Assembly (NCBI GenBank): GCA_008690995.1
Contig: VRMN01000001.1
Location: 4,712,001-4,776,000 of the forward strand
Length of the DNA: 64,000 nt
Direction of reading: 5' to 3'
Origin: Porphyridium purpureum
Taxonomy: Eukaryota > Rhodophyta > Bangiophyceae > Porphyridiales > Porphyridiaceae
The position numbers were made by a program, and so were the translations under genes. Under the pieces are notes generated by a model. It made no database searches and had not been told where the DNA came from. It worked only from the letters and a program-made list of their open reading frames with translations. This document shows positions 29,084 through 38,298 of the stretch, piece by piece; position 1 is the first letter of the stretch, and each line of letters begins with the position of its first letter.

Positions 29084-31703
29084 AAGTCCCTACGTGGTCT
29101 AAAACCAGTATAACAGTTTTGTCCGAAAAGCAAGCGATCGACGACTCGTGGCCACGGCGAAGCATTTTGCCTGAGATCTGCGAAAGAGATGCAAAGCAAG
29201 TGATGAACTGTGACCCGAAAGAGACGTGTTGGAAATGCTTGGAAGTCTGACACCGTTAGACACATGGCTAAACGTGAGTAGACGCTCTCAGATCACACTG
29301 GGTTGTATTGGTGAAGAGCGACGACATTGAAGCAAATGAAGGGCACGGGCAACGTGACTATTTCGCACTAACCGGGCAGCAGGGTCTCGCGAGAATTGTG
29401 CGAAGAAGTCCAGGCCAGTCCCGTGCGCAAGCCTTTCCCTTCCGGGCGGGCCTTCACCGCAGGTATGTCTGGCTTATGAGATTGTCACGAGACTCCAGAT
29501 TCGGCCCGCGCTCAAGGGCATCCTTCGCCCTGGAATCGTAGGGGCAATACTTAGACCAGCCCTGCAAACGAATATTTCGTGCCTAAGACTTCCGTTCTGG
29601 AACCCGCAAGATGGAATGAGATTCAGAGTGAGAAGATGCCGGGAGGACTGATCCAACGTGACCCGATGTGGCACGAATCAGACGCAGACACAAACGGTCC
29701 ATAGAATAAGTACTCTCAGTGCAACATTGGGGCTGTCGAGGTCCTTCGCAAGATAGCGTGGGTGCTTGCATCGACCAGCTTCGAGGACCGCCGGAAAGAA
29801 TTCCTGGTTTTCAACGTGTATTGTCCGGTGCAGTGCGGAAAGGTCGAGTTACGCTACGACACTGCCTGCAGTCGTAATAACAAGATTGCCGGCGTCGCAC
29901 GGCCGATTAGACGTTTTGTCGCGGCACACGCGCTGTTTCCGTTGATGATGTTATTCAATTTGATCCTGTCCCGGCGAACGCGAGCAGAAAAGCCACCCAA
30001 CCTGAAATGATGTGACTGCCGAAGGTGGCTCACTGCCGCCAACCTAGTACTTTGTGCAGACTGCGGTTGCCTTGCTTCAGAATAGCTCTGACTAAATGCA
30101 AGCAAGGTCTCGCTGTACGCGAGAATGATGCCGCCGAAAGCAGTGAAGGAGCTATTCCAGGCGAGCATGGTGAGGCTGTGCGCATAGAGGAATCGGATCA
30201 TAGTGGGATCATCGTGCATGAGGCATGCCACGGTTCCATGCAAGCAACACTTCGAAACCATTCCACGTATGTGGAAGGGCTGGAGCACGGGTTCTCTTGC
30301 AATGACGGAGACGTTGCTGTGTCCAGGACGCGTGCTTGAAATGGAGGAGCGTTTGTCAGTACCTGCACGGCAGGCGTGCCATGATGCCGTACTGCCTTTG
30401 TCGGAGTTGTTTCGCTTGTGCGCCATTCAGCTATGTAAGAATTTTGTTGAAAGGGGTGCGCGGTGGCCGAAAGCGCGTGGCTTTGGCGACACAGAGACCT
30501 TTTCTGTGCAGCTGAAGATTTGAAAGTCAATCTTTGTTATTCTAATTCTAGAACTCGAAATCGTGCATGAGTTGGAAAGCACCAGAGCACTTCTGTGCTG
30601 CAGTGTTAGCGTCTTTCCGATCCGTATCGACGTCAACCCGCTGTCTTGCGAATGTCTTTCCGGCGCAGCGCATCAACCGCAGTGAGGCCAAAGAAAAGAA
30701 ACTACAATGGTCGTATCCCTCGTATACTCCGGTGTACCGAGGAACAAGCAACGCCATACTCCGTCGGCATCACGAGGACAACCCATTGGGCGTACGATGG
30801 TACCCATAATTTGCCCGTGAAGAAATTTCTGACCTCCATGTGTCATTTTCAGCACGGACGCCTTTTACCAGTTTGAGTCTCTACAAGAAAAGCCTGATCG
30901 CAAATATCACCTGCATATGCATGGAGACGTGCCCATCGTGGTAATTCTCTGACGAGAGATCTTGGTTCGTACAGGAGACGATTGATGCAGGATAGCGACT
31001 CGTTTGACTGAAACTATGCCACAGTCTTCGAGTCCATGCCTCGAGAGACCTCCGGTGCTCACGGCTCGACGACCGCAATCGAATCGTTCTTGAACAAGGC
31101 AATGCAATTCGTGTCTCCAGAGTGCATCATGTTTCGAAAAGTAAATCCGCATGTAGAGTCAGGGCCCTAATTTATGGCTGCTTTTGTACGAATTGCCGCG
31201 TAAAAGTTCCAAAGCAGGTGCATCGATCTAGATTTATATGAGGGAGGCCAATGAAAACTGGCATCGCTGAACTGCACTGATTCAGTGCACCGTGAGCGAC
31301 TCCTTCGTAAACATTCAAGCTCATGTCTATTATTGCCTCTATTGGTCTGTAGACGAGTCGTGTCACAGTTCGCACTAATTCGATCGCTCCAAACTTGAGC
31401 TGCAGACACCTGGGCGGTACGGAAGATGTGCAGCTCACGCCCAGCTCGATTGAGTTTGTCGTGCGAACAGAAAGCTCTACACCGGAAATTCTGTGTTTCC
31501 GAATCCAATGAATAGTTTGTGTGCTCTTGCCACTGATCAAATGTGAGGCCGCATGTTACAAAGTATAGTGCATACCATACGCCTTGCAAATGAAATATTT
31601 CTCTTTCTCTCTCTTTTTCAAGTCAGACTGTTCACACAATAACACGAGACGCCAGTAACCTATTTCACCTATGAAAGCCATATCGCACAATCCATAGAGT
31701 CTT
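29084..31703. other. Gene-free 2.6 kb spacer
   Basis: No frame longer than 190 codons and none with recognisable content. A lone GCTGTAC at 30112-30118 is the only known motif. I see no terminal repeats, target-site duplications or RNA-gene signatures. It may be a decayed element or house non-coding RNA; sequence reading cannot tell. Confidence 0.5.
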
Positions 31704-32756
31704 CTACTCCAACTGGCTGCTGCTCTCCAGATGCACTGTCAAGCGCTCAACAAGATCCCTTTTCTTCCCTTCAGTGCTGAGATTGTTCTGCTCCAAGATA
31801 CTTTTGAGCTTGGCAATCGTCAGGCTCTTGAGCTTCTTACTCTTGGCAAGCTCTACCAAGTCAAACTCGCCACTCTTCTTAGTCCCAAACCCTTTCTTCT
31901 CGAGTTTTGAACCCTTGTTCTTATTTTTCTTACCTTTCTTCTTCGACGCTCCGTCCGATTCCATGTCGGACGAGCTTTCCAAGTCTGAGCTCGAATCAAT
32001 ATCACTGTCCGTTAGAGAGATCAGCGTGCGCGGCTTGATAATGTCATCTTCTTGCGCCTTTCTGCTCGAGCGAATGTCGTCGATGAATTTGTTCATAACT
32101 GAACCGATGTCAATACCGGATGACTTTTGCGAAGCGGCACCTGCCGACTTTGTATCCTTCGTGGCTTGTGCTTCCGAAGTTGAGACAGAAACCAGCTTTT
32201 CTGCTACCTGCTTTGGTTCCGCGTCTACAGGAGCCGTGGCAGGCGCAGCAGGAGCCACTGCTGCGGCCGGGGCAGCTTTCGGGACGGCAACATGAGCGGA
32301 CTTTGGCGCCGGCTTTGGCGCCGGGGTCTTGAGCTTCTGCATTTGCGCTTCCCACAGCTTTTTCTTTTCAAGCGCGTCGGCGGCGATACGTTTCTGTGCG
32401 TCCATGTACTGCGCGACGCGCTCACTAGCTGCCGGGTCAGCGACGACAGATCCAATTGCGACCTGAGCGGCCTGTCCGTGCATGATCTTCTGATAGTCCT
32501 CGAGGTACTTTTTTTGCTGCGCCGCGCGGAACTTGACGAGCTCGCCCATCTGAGCCTGATCCGAGAACTTGAGCGGCGCAGCGGTCTCAGCAGACGCCGA
32601 CGAGAACTCGTACCGACGGCGATTACTGGCGCCCGCGCTCATCCTAACGGTCGCCGCACCGCGCGAGAGCGGCACGCCCCCCTGCGTGCCGCGCAGCACC
32701 GCCCGCCCGCTCGGCGCGCCACCGCACGCTCCGGCCACAAACGCTACTCCCTCCAT
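31704..32756 (-). CDS. SAP-domain protein, plastid-targeted, nucleic-acid-binding candidate
   Basis: A 350-residue protein whose C-terminal ~40 residues form a SAP motif (LKSLTIAKLKSILEQNNLST, then GKKRDLVERL), a helix-extended-helix DNA/RNA-binding module. The ATG at 32756 gives MEGVAFVAGACGG, the Phe-based transit peptide; upstream codons are inside the promoter region. After the transit peptide come a helical region with AAQQKKYLEDYQKIMHG, an Ala/Pro/Lys-rich linker, a Ser/Asp acidic block and a Lys-rich block just before SAP. Plant plastid SAP proteins bind nucleoid DNA; a similar structural role is inferred here. A GTACAGT lies 200 bp upstream. Confidence 0.72.
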   Translation of the reverse strand: MEGVAFVAGACGGAPSGRAVLRGTQGGVPLSRGAATVRMSAGASNRRRYEFSSASAETAAPLKFSDQAQMGELVKFRAAQQKKYLEDYQKIMHGQAAQVAIGSVVADPAASERVAQYMDAQKRIAADALEKKKLWEAQMQKLKTPAPKPAPKSAHVAVPKAAPAAAVAPAAPATAPVDAEPKQVAEKLVSVSTSEAQATKDTKSAGAASQKSSGIDIGSVMNKFIDDIRSSRKAQEDDIIKPRTLISLTDSDIDSSSDLESSSDMESDGASKKKGKKNKNKGSKLEKKGFGTKKSGEFDLVELAKSKKLKSLTIAKLKSILEQNNLSTEGKKRDLVERLTVHLESSSQLE

Positions 32757-33313
32757 CGCGTCCAACCACACCACTCCAATCCCACTCTCCGCCTCCCCCA
32801 ACACACGTCCCCGCTTGCTCGCTTCTGCTCCCTCGCCCGTCTCCTGCTGCAGCAACTCAGCTCAAATATTTGAATCTCCCGCACCACTCCGCGCGCGTCG
32901 TCCTATCAAATTCACCGAGTCTGAGTATGAAAAAAAAGGCGTCCCGCTCGGAGGAGTACAGTGCGGTTTGGGAAGTACTGTGACGCGGCAGCGGTGCGGC
33001 GTGCGGGTTGGTGAGCCGTGCGCTCGTGGCCAAGGTCCTGCTGCTGAGGAGAGCAGCCTGATGTGTCTCCGTGTTTCGCGGCAACAGCTGAGGTGGCTTG
33101 GACTGCATGGCATGGCACAATCGAGATACGAGAGACGATTTATTTTCGACATTTGTTCTTACAGAGTCACAGCTCTGCAGGGAAAGAAAAACAGCGTTCA
33201 CATAAAGCAGGCACAAGAGTGGCTTTGGAAGTCGTGCATACACAAAGAACAGGACCGCCAGACTTGCAGCGGCCTTTGCTCTTAAATGAAAGAGACCTTG
33301 GACAGTGACGAGC
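32757..33313. promoter_or_regulatory. Promoter region of SAP gene with GTACAGT
   Basis: GTACAGT at 32956-32962, with AGTACTG 18 bp further on. The remainder is the 3' flank of the Tyr/Lys/Asp repeat gene. No gene seen. Confidence 0.4.
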
Positions 33314-33808
33314 TCAGTATTTGTCCTTCTTGTAGTCGTCTTTCTTGTAAAAGTCATTCTTGTAGTCGTAATCCTTCTTGTAGTCATCCTTGTAGTCGTA
33401 GTCCTTCTTCTTGTAGTCGTCCTTATAGTCGTAGTCCTTCTTGTAGTCGTCCTTATAGTCGTAGTCCTTCTTGTAGTCGTCCTTATAGTCGTAGTCCTTC
33501 TTCTTGTAGTCGTCCTTCTTGTAGTCGTAATCCTTCTTGTAGTCGTAGTCCTTCGTGTAGTCGTAGTCCTTCTTGTAGTCCTTCTCGAAGTCGTAGTACG
33601 GGCAGTACTTGTAGTAGTCATCATCGTACCCATGGTCGTACCAGTATTCATAGCAATACTTGTAGTCATACTCTTCGTGACTGTTGCGCTCTGTGAGAGC
33701 AATGCCGGCCTCCATTTCCTCTTCCAGCTCGCCCGCTGCAGGCACAGCGTGCACGACGGCGAGCAAGAGCAGCGCCGCCACCAACAAGACCAACAGCGAC
33801 TTCAACAT
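33314..33808 (-). CDS. Secreted Tyr/Lys/Asp tandem-repeat protein
   Basis: A 164-residue protein. Residues 1-22 are a clear signal peptide (MLKSLLVLLVAALLLLAVVH, cleavage probably after VHA). A short acidic segment follows, then a region with two cysteines (YKYCYEYW, YKYCPYYD), then about 90 residues built from DYDYKKD/DYKDDYKKDY units: a charge-balanced, tyrosine-rich repeat with no other domain. I recognise no family. The composition suggests an extracellular matrix, cell-wall or adhesive protein that could be cross-linked through tyrosine. A TATA box (33975-33982) lies 165 bp upstream, pointing to strong or regulated expression. The repeat DNA creates a meaningless long frame on the other strand. 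Confidence 0.8.
   Translation of the reverse strand: MLKSLLVLLVAALLLLAVVHAVPAAGELEEEMEAGIALTERNSHEEYDYKYCYEYWYDHGYDDDYYKYCPYYDFEKDYKKDYDYTKDYDYKKDYDYKKDDYKKKDYDYKDDYKKDYDYKDDYKKDYDYKDDYKKKDYDYKDDYKKDYDYKNDFYKKDDYKKDKY
33330..33600. repeat. Coding minisatellite of the Tyr/Lys/Asp protein
   Basis: Units of 15 and 30 bases. Three near-identical 30-mers between about 33413 and 33502 encode the decapeptide KKDYDYKDDY. Units stay in frame. Confidence 0.85.
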
Positions 33809-33974
33809 GATGGCAGCAGCCTTGTTCTCTTCGTCCCAATATCCTCTACTCCTAACCTTCCCTTCTATCTCTCTCCCTGTTTCTCTCTTGCTCTCAGTGC
33901 TTCCTGTGCTCGAAGGTCTGTGTTGCGCTTGCCTGTGCCTTCCTGCGTCGACCTGTCCAGAGGGGCCGCCGCTC

Positions 33975-33982
33975 ATTTTATA
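33975..33982 (-). promoter_or_regulatory. TATA box (TATAAAAT) of the Tyr/Lys/Asp gene
   Basis: Reads TATAAAAT on the coding strand, 165 bp upstream of the ATG. An ACTGTACA copy lies a further 215 bp upstream (34197-34204). Confidence 0.6.
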
Positions 33983-34196
33983 GACTGCCAGGCAAGCGCG
34001 CTTTACACCAAACGCTGTGGCTTTGTTCGCACTGACGCTGGCAGAATGACACGAATCCTCATCGTGCGACCGGCAAGAATCCTCCACTCTTGCGAAGCTA
34101 CTCGTGCGTCCACATCTCGACCTCTTGTTGGTGTCTGCTCGGTTCCGCGCACCGAACTGCGGCACGGCTGTGGCACAACTCGGCGTCCAGACCACA

Positions 34197-34204
34197 ACTG
34201 TACA
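34197..34204. promoter_or_regulatory. ACTGTACA motif in 774 bp spacer
   Basis: The only recognised element between the TATA box and the DUF2147 stop codon at 34583; it is 389 bp from the nearest start codon. No gene is seen in the spacer 33809-34582. Confidence 0.35.
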
Positions 34205-34582
34205 CCCGCATTCTCTCAACCCGAGTTTGTTGTGAAGCCCCCGCGCCGAAATGATTTGCATAGTCGTGATAGCTCCGGCATCAACAACGGGCTATCCATG
34301 GGCATTCATTACTTCTAGCGCCGCCCTCCTCGAGTTGCGCGTCGCCGTGGTGACTCGCAAGTAGCCATCGAGCTCTAGCTGTAAGCTATCGTGACACTTG
34401 CACCTTCTCTCTGGTCTGCCGCAACGGCCTGACTTTATACACATCTACAATCCTCTGCGCGGAAAGATTCTACCAAAACAAGGCTTCATGGCACCTGCGC
34501 GTCCCAGAAAGCGCACGACCGAACAAACTGCTCGCATGGGAGGAAGGACGACCACGTCGTCAATGGCCGTCACCATCAATGA

Positions 34583-35164
34583 TCATCGCTTGCTGGGTAT
34601 CTTGCCCCGCTTCCACTTTTCCCTTTTGCACAGTAGGCCGCCGAGAATGCAGCCAGACACCTGCAGCGTCTGTCCGTCCTCAGAGAGTAAAAGCTGGGAC
34701 AGGTACGTTTTGCCGTCTCGCGCGTTGTAGATCGTCCCATGGAATCTGCGGCCATTCCGCTCACTCACGTGAAAGCCTGAGAGGACCTCGAGGCCCAGGA
34801 TCGGATGACTGCGCTTTGCCGGATTCTGGTTCTTGGTGTCCAGCTTGACTTTACCTTCGTCATCGCGAGGGAAACGAAGCCATGCGACGACTCCGCAAAG
34901 CGCTGGTGGTGGTGCCGACTTTTTCTCCCTCGGACGATCCGCTCCGTGTGACGAGGCTCTATCTGACAGCATGTGCTGGATCGCGCGCGTCCGACTGGCA
35001 AGCCACCCGGTCAGCGAGCTTAGAGCGTTTGGTGCGTCATGATCAACACGCTCGCTCCCACTCGACGGTTTCCACAGCCGCCGCTTCTGGCGATTACTCA
35101 CCTCCATGATGCGCACCATGGAGTCACCTGCTGGCAGCTCCCATACTCCACACACGCCGCTCAT
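34583..35164 (-). CDS. DUF2147 domain protein with internal insertion
   Basis: The second half (about residues 110-185 of 193) carries the DUF2147 hallmarks in order: LDTKNQNPAKRSHPILGLEV, a GFH segment, GTIYNARDGKTY and LQVSGCILGGLL. The N-terminus GVWELPAGDSMVRIMEV matches the start of the same fold. Between the two is an insertion of about 65 residues rich in Ser/Arg. DUF2147 is mainly a bacterial family of small secreted proteins of unknown function; here there is no signal peptide, so the product is probably cytosolic. A bacterial origin by transfer is an inference. A TATA-like sequence lies 191 bp upstream. Confidence 0.75.
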   Translation of the reverse strand: MSGVCGVWELPAGDSMVRIMEVSNRQKRRLWKPSSGSERVDHDAPNALSSLTGWLASRTRAIQHMLSDRASSHGADRPREKKSAPPPALCGVVAWLRFPRDDEGKVKLDTKNQNPAKRSHPILGLEVLSGFHVSERNGRRFHGTIYNARDGKTYLSQLLLSEDGQTLQVSGCILGGLLCKREKWKRGKIPSKR

Positions 35165-35354
35165 CTCTCCGTGCCGATCTCTACGCTCCTACCGCCTCCC
35201 TCGCTCCGTGCCTCCGTCGCAGCCTAGCATACCCACACCCGGGGTCGCTCGCCTGATATCTCGGAATCTCCCGATCGGTACTTCTCAATGCAGAATGTAA
35301 GCTACACAAAGTGTGTGGTGAAGCCGGAAGACGGGACAAGGCGCAGGAGATACC

Positions 35355-35360
35355 TTTATA
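35355..35360 (-). promoter_or_regulatory. TATA box of DUF2147 gene
   Basis: TATAAAGG on the coding strand, 191 bp upstream of the ATG and 100 bp beyond the transporter stop codon. Confidence 0.45.
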
Positions 35361-35458
35361 AAAGTATAAGCGACCTTCCCCTTCAAAGATCTACCTGCTC
35401 ATGCCTGCGGGTCACAGTACGCATGAAGCATCGGGGTGAGGGCTGCTTCAAACGACTT

Positions 35459-36526
35459 TCATCTTGCAAACGTGTAGATCTTGTCCGCAAAGTGCACGAC
35501 CAGGATGCAGATTGAAAGACCCACCATGAGCGCAATCTTGCTCGAGGAAATGCGGGGCGTTTTCGGTTCCTCAGTTTTAGACGTTGAGGAGACGGGATCT
35601 TCTTCCGACTTGTTGACATCCACTTGACCGGCCCGCGCCTTGGGCTGCTCGTACAAGGTTGACGCCATAATGCCCAGACACACGAGGATCATGCTTTGCA
35701 GGCCGAGATGCTGGTTCATAAATAGTGCGTTGATAACAATCGAGCCGATTTTGCACAGGATCCCAATCACAACGAACGTCAGCGCGCTCACCTTTGCACG
35801 CAGCGCCCACGACAAATAACTCATGCCATAACCGAGAACACACGTCGATCCCACTGCATAATAAACGCTGGCTGGCGCACTGCTGACAAACGATCCAATA
35901 TTATTCAGCTCGCCGGTTGCCAAAGCCAGAATGATTGCAGGGACGGCAGCGATAAGATTCGTGTATACCACGCGCCCGTACGTGGTCAGCTTGACGTCGA
36001 CAGTTATTTTCTTGAGGTACACCATGTCCACGGACAAGATCACGTAGTATAGCAAGCCCCACATCACGCCGGACAGCGAGATCTGCGGCTCGCGCACAAA
36101 GATAAATGCGGTGCAAACCGTCATGGCGAGAAGCGCGAACCAGGACTGCATGGAAGGCATAGCACGCCCGAGATAAATATAGTCGCCGATCGAGATGGCA
36201 AAGGGGGTGAGCGAGCGAAACAAGATGACCAAATCGACGCCGAGCGCGCTTAGCGCCTGCATGTTACTCCACAGGACTGCGTAGAAAATCATGACAACGG
36301 GCACGAATGCCTTGGCCTTGTCCATCTCCAGGGGATCGGTCTCGACCATCCTTACTAATGACAGAAGCGCGACCACGCCGTACGACGAAATAAACTGGAA
36401 AAACATCAGCATGTTTGTCTTTGGGAACTCGTTCAGCGCCCACTTGTTACACACCAACAGAAAACTACTGCACACCGCGTAGCCCATGACCAAGGGCAGA
36501 AGCCCGGCGAGACCCGCCGCGTCCAT
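35459..36526 (-). CDS. Nucleotide-sugar transporter (drug/metabolite transporter superfamily)
   Basis: A 355-residue membrane protein with about ten hydrophobic helices, starting MDAAGLAGLLPLVMGYAVCS and followed by LLVCNKWALNEFP, the N-terminal signature of the nucleotide-sugar/triose-phosphate translocator group. The late segment LTFVVIGILCKIGSIVINAL occupies the position of the GDP-mannose transporter substrate motif, so a Golgi GDP-sugar or UDP-sugar antiporter is the best guess. No transit peptide is seen, and the C-terminus is hydrophilic and then hydrophobic again (ALMVGLSICILVVHF). Secreted sulfated polysaccharide synthesis in such algae would need these transporters; that link is inference. 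Divergent from spermidine synthase. Confidence 0.82.
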   Translation of the reverse strand: MDAAGLAGLLPLVMGYAVCSSFLLVCNKWALNEFPKTNMLMFFQFISSYGVVALLSLVRMVETDPLEMDKAKAFVPVVMIFYAVLWSNMQALSALGVDLVILFRSLTPFAISIGDYIYLGRAMPSMQSWFALLAMTVCTAFIFVREPQISLSGVMWGLLYYVILSVDMVYLKKITVDVKLTTYGRVVYTNLIAAVPAIILALATGELNNIGSFVSSAPASVYYAVGSTCVLGYGMSYLSWALRAKVSALTFVVIGILCKIGSIVINALFMNQHLGLQSMILVCLGIMASTLYEQPKARAGQVDVNKSEEDPVSSTSKTEEPKTPRISSSKIALMVGLSICILVVHFADKIYTFAR

Positions 36527-36950
36527 CGCTCCCTCCGCTATCTCTTCCACCTGCTTTCCTTCCCACCTTCCGACACACACTCACCAAGCAACACCAAGTT
36601 TCTTGCCGCCTTCAAGTCCACGCTCTCACGTGGCAGTCGCACATCGCGAATCGCACTAGGAGAAACCGCAGCCCAGCCGCATTGTACTAGTAAACAGCCC
36701 CTTCTTTACAAGGAACTGTGAACCTGAAACCGATTGCCGTTATCGGTTGAACTATCGGTTCACGGAAAACACTTGTTGTCCGCGAGTTCGTTCGGCACGT
36801 AGGCGACGCAGGGGCGGACGAGGAGGGAGTCGTAGAGCTGGGCGAGTAGGGAACGGCGTGGCGCGCCACGGGGGGGAACGTGCAGGGAGAGACGCAGCAG
36901 AATAGCGAATTGGACGGGAGTAGGAAGGGGAGGCGGCGGTCGGGGTAGAG
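36527..36950. other. Divergent spacer, transporter / spermidine synthase
   Basis: 424 bp without a gene. Only a weak TTGTAC (36683) resembles the common motif. ACCGATTGCCGTTATCGGT near 36730 forms a short inverted repeat. Confidence 0.4.
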
Positions 36951-37838
36951 ATGGCGATGTTGTCGCGGATCGAGAATGGGTGGTTCAAGGAGAGGCCGAC
37001 GTTGTGGCCCGGGCAGGCCATGAGCTTGGAGGTGGACACGGTGCTGTACGCGGGCAAGTCGGAGTTTCAGGACGTGTTGGTGTTCAAGTCTGCCGCGTAC
37101 GGTAACGTGCTGGTACTGGATGGCGTGATTCAGGTCACGGAGCGCGACGAGTTCGCGTACCAGGAGATGATCACCCACCTCGCAATGTTTTCGCACCCAA
37201 ACCCGCAGCGCATCCTGGTGGTCGGCGGTGGCGACGGCGGCGTGGTCCGCGAGGTACTTAAACATGACAGCGTGCAGGAAGTTTACTTGTGCGAGATTGA
37301 TGAGACCGTCATTGACGTGGCGAAACAGTTTTTACCGTCGATGGCGTCCAGCTACAAGGATCCACGCGTGTCCATTAAAATCATGGACGGTGCGCAGTTT
37401 ATGAGCGAAAACCAAGACTTCTTTGATGTCATCATCACAGACTCGTCCGATCCCGTGGGCCCAGCGGACGTCCTGTTTAAGCCCCCGTACTTTGAAAAGA
37501 TGAACAGTGCGTTGCGCCAGGGCGGCATCATTTGCTCGCAGGGCGAGTGCATCTGGCTGCATCTGGACCTTATTCGCCCGCTTCTGGAGTCATGCCGCCT
37601 GATTTTCCCGAGCGTCTCCTACGCGTACACCACCATTCCGACGTACCCATCTGGTCAAATAGGATTCGTGTTGTGCGGTAAGAGCGCGGATACGTCCTTC
37701 TCAAATCCGCATCGCGTGTGTGAGCCTGGCTCGGCTATACAAAAGAAGCTGCGCTACTACAACCATGACATTCACAAGGCAGCATTCGTACTTCCAGAGT
37801 TTGCGCGACGGGCGATTGCCGGCGAAAAGGAAGAATGA
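36951..37838 (+). CDS. SPDS: Spermidine synthase
   Basis: Aminopropyltransferase making spermidine from putrescine and decarboxylated SAM in the cytosol. The 295-residue length is typical. Visible: GWFKERPTLWPGQAMSLEV, VLVLDGVIQVTERDEFAYQE (putrescine and gate-loop residues), the SAM-site VVGGGDGGVVREVLKH, the acidic CEID, the catalytic block IITDSSDPVGPA and ICSQGECIWLHLDLI, plus the C-terminal IPTYPSGQIGFVLC. Nothing is missing. The first ATG (36951) and an in-frame ATG two codons later are both possible starts. Confidence 0.97.
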   Translation: MAMLSRIENGWFKERPTLWPGQAMSLEVDTVLYAGKSEFQDVLVFKSAAYGNVLVLDGVIQVTERDEFAYQEMITHLAMFSHPNPQRILVVGGGDGGVVREVLKHDSVQEVYLCEIDETVIDVAKQFLPSMASSYKDPRVSIKIMDGAQFMSENQDFFDVIITDSSDPVGPADVLFKPPYFEKMNSALRQGGIICSQGECIWLHLDLIRPLLESCRLIFPSVSYAYTTIPTYPSGQIGFVLCGKSADTSFSNPHRVCEPGSAIQKKLRYYNHDIHKAAFVLPEFARRAIAGEKEE

Positions 37839-38298
37839 CATAAATGGACTTGGCTCCGACGTTCCAACCGTGCCGAGCCCGCTGGTCAATGACAAAATAA
37901 CCACGAATTCTTTTTGCTTTCTCGTTTTACTCCTTTTCAAGCCCTTCTCTTTCGTGCGCCGTGAAAGCAAGATCAATGCCTCCTGCCTGTTTTTCTTTGG
38001 ATCCTCAACGAGTAGACCCGAGCGCACACACTAAAGAGGCGCCTCAGTAGCAGCAACGTCAACCTTCACCAGATCCCAGACATTTGATGTCAAGTCAGCA
38101 CACGTCGTTAATCTACACACCCGCGTCTGTGCGCAGAGTATGATTCACTATTAAATCGCAATCACACAGCCTGTCTCGCAGAGCCTGTCTGTCCATGCAC
38201 GTATCACCCGGCAGATCCCCCGCTCGATCATGCATTCATCGAGTATTCTTCTAACAATTCTTGGGTCGGCATGACTGTACATTCGCACGCTCGCAAAC
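37839..38298. other. Convergent 3' spacer with ACTGTACA
   Basis: 460 bp between two stop codons. ACTGTACA at 38274-38281 lies 18 bp from the neighbouring stop codon, a second example of the motif at a gene end. No gene seen. Confidence 0.45.

Noticed and set aside
29854-30426. 190-codon minus-strand frame in the empty spacer
   Set aside because: No domain, mixed composition, overlapped by equal-length frames on the other strand, no nearby promoter element.
33305-34318. 337-codon plus-strand frame rich in Val and Leu
   Set aside because: It is the mirror of the Tyr/Lys/Asp repeat on the other strand; its composition is dictated by the repeat and it lacks a signal peptide or promoter.
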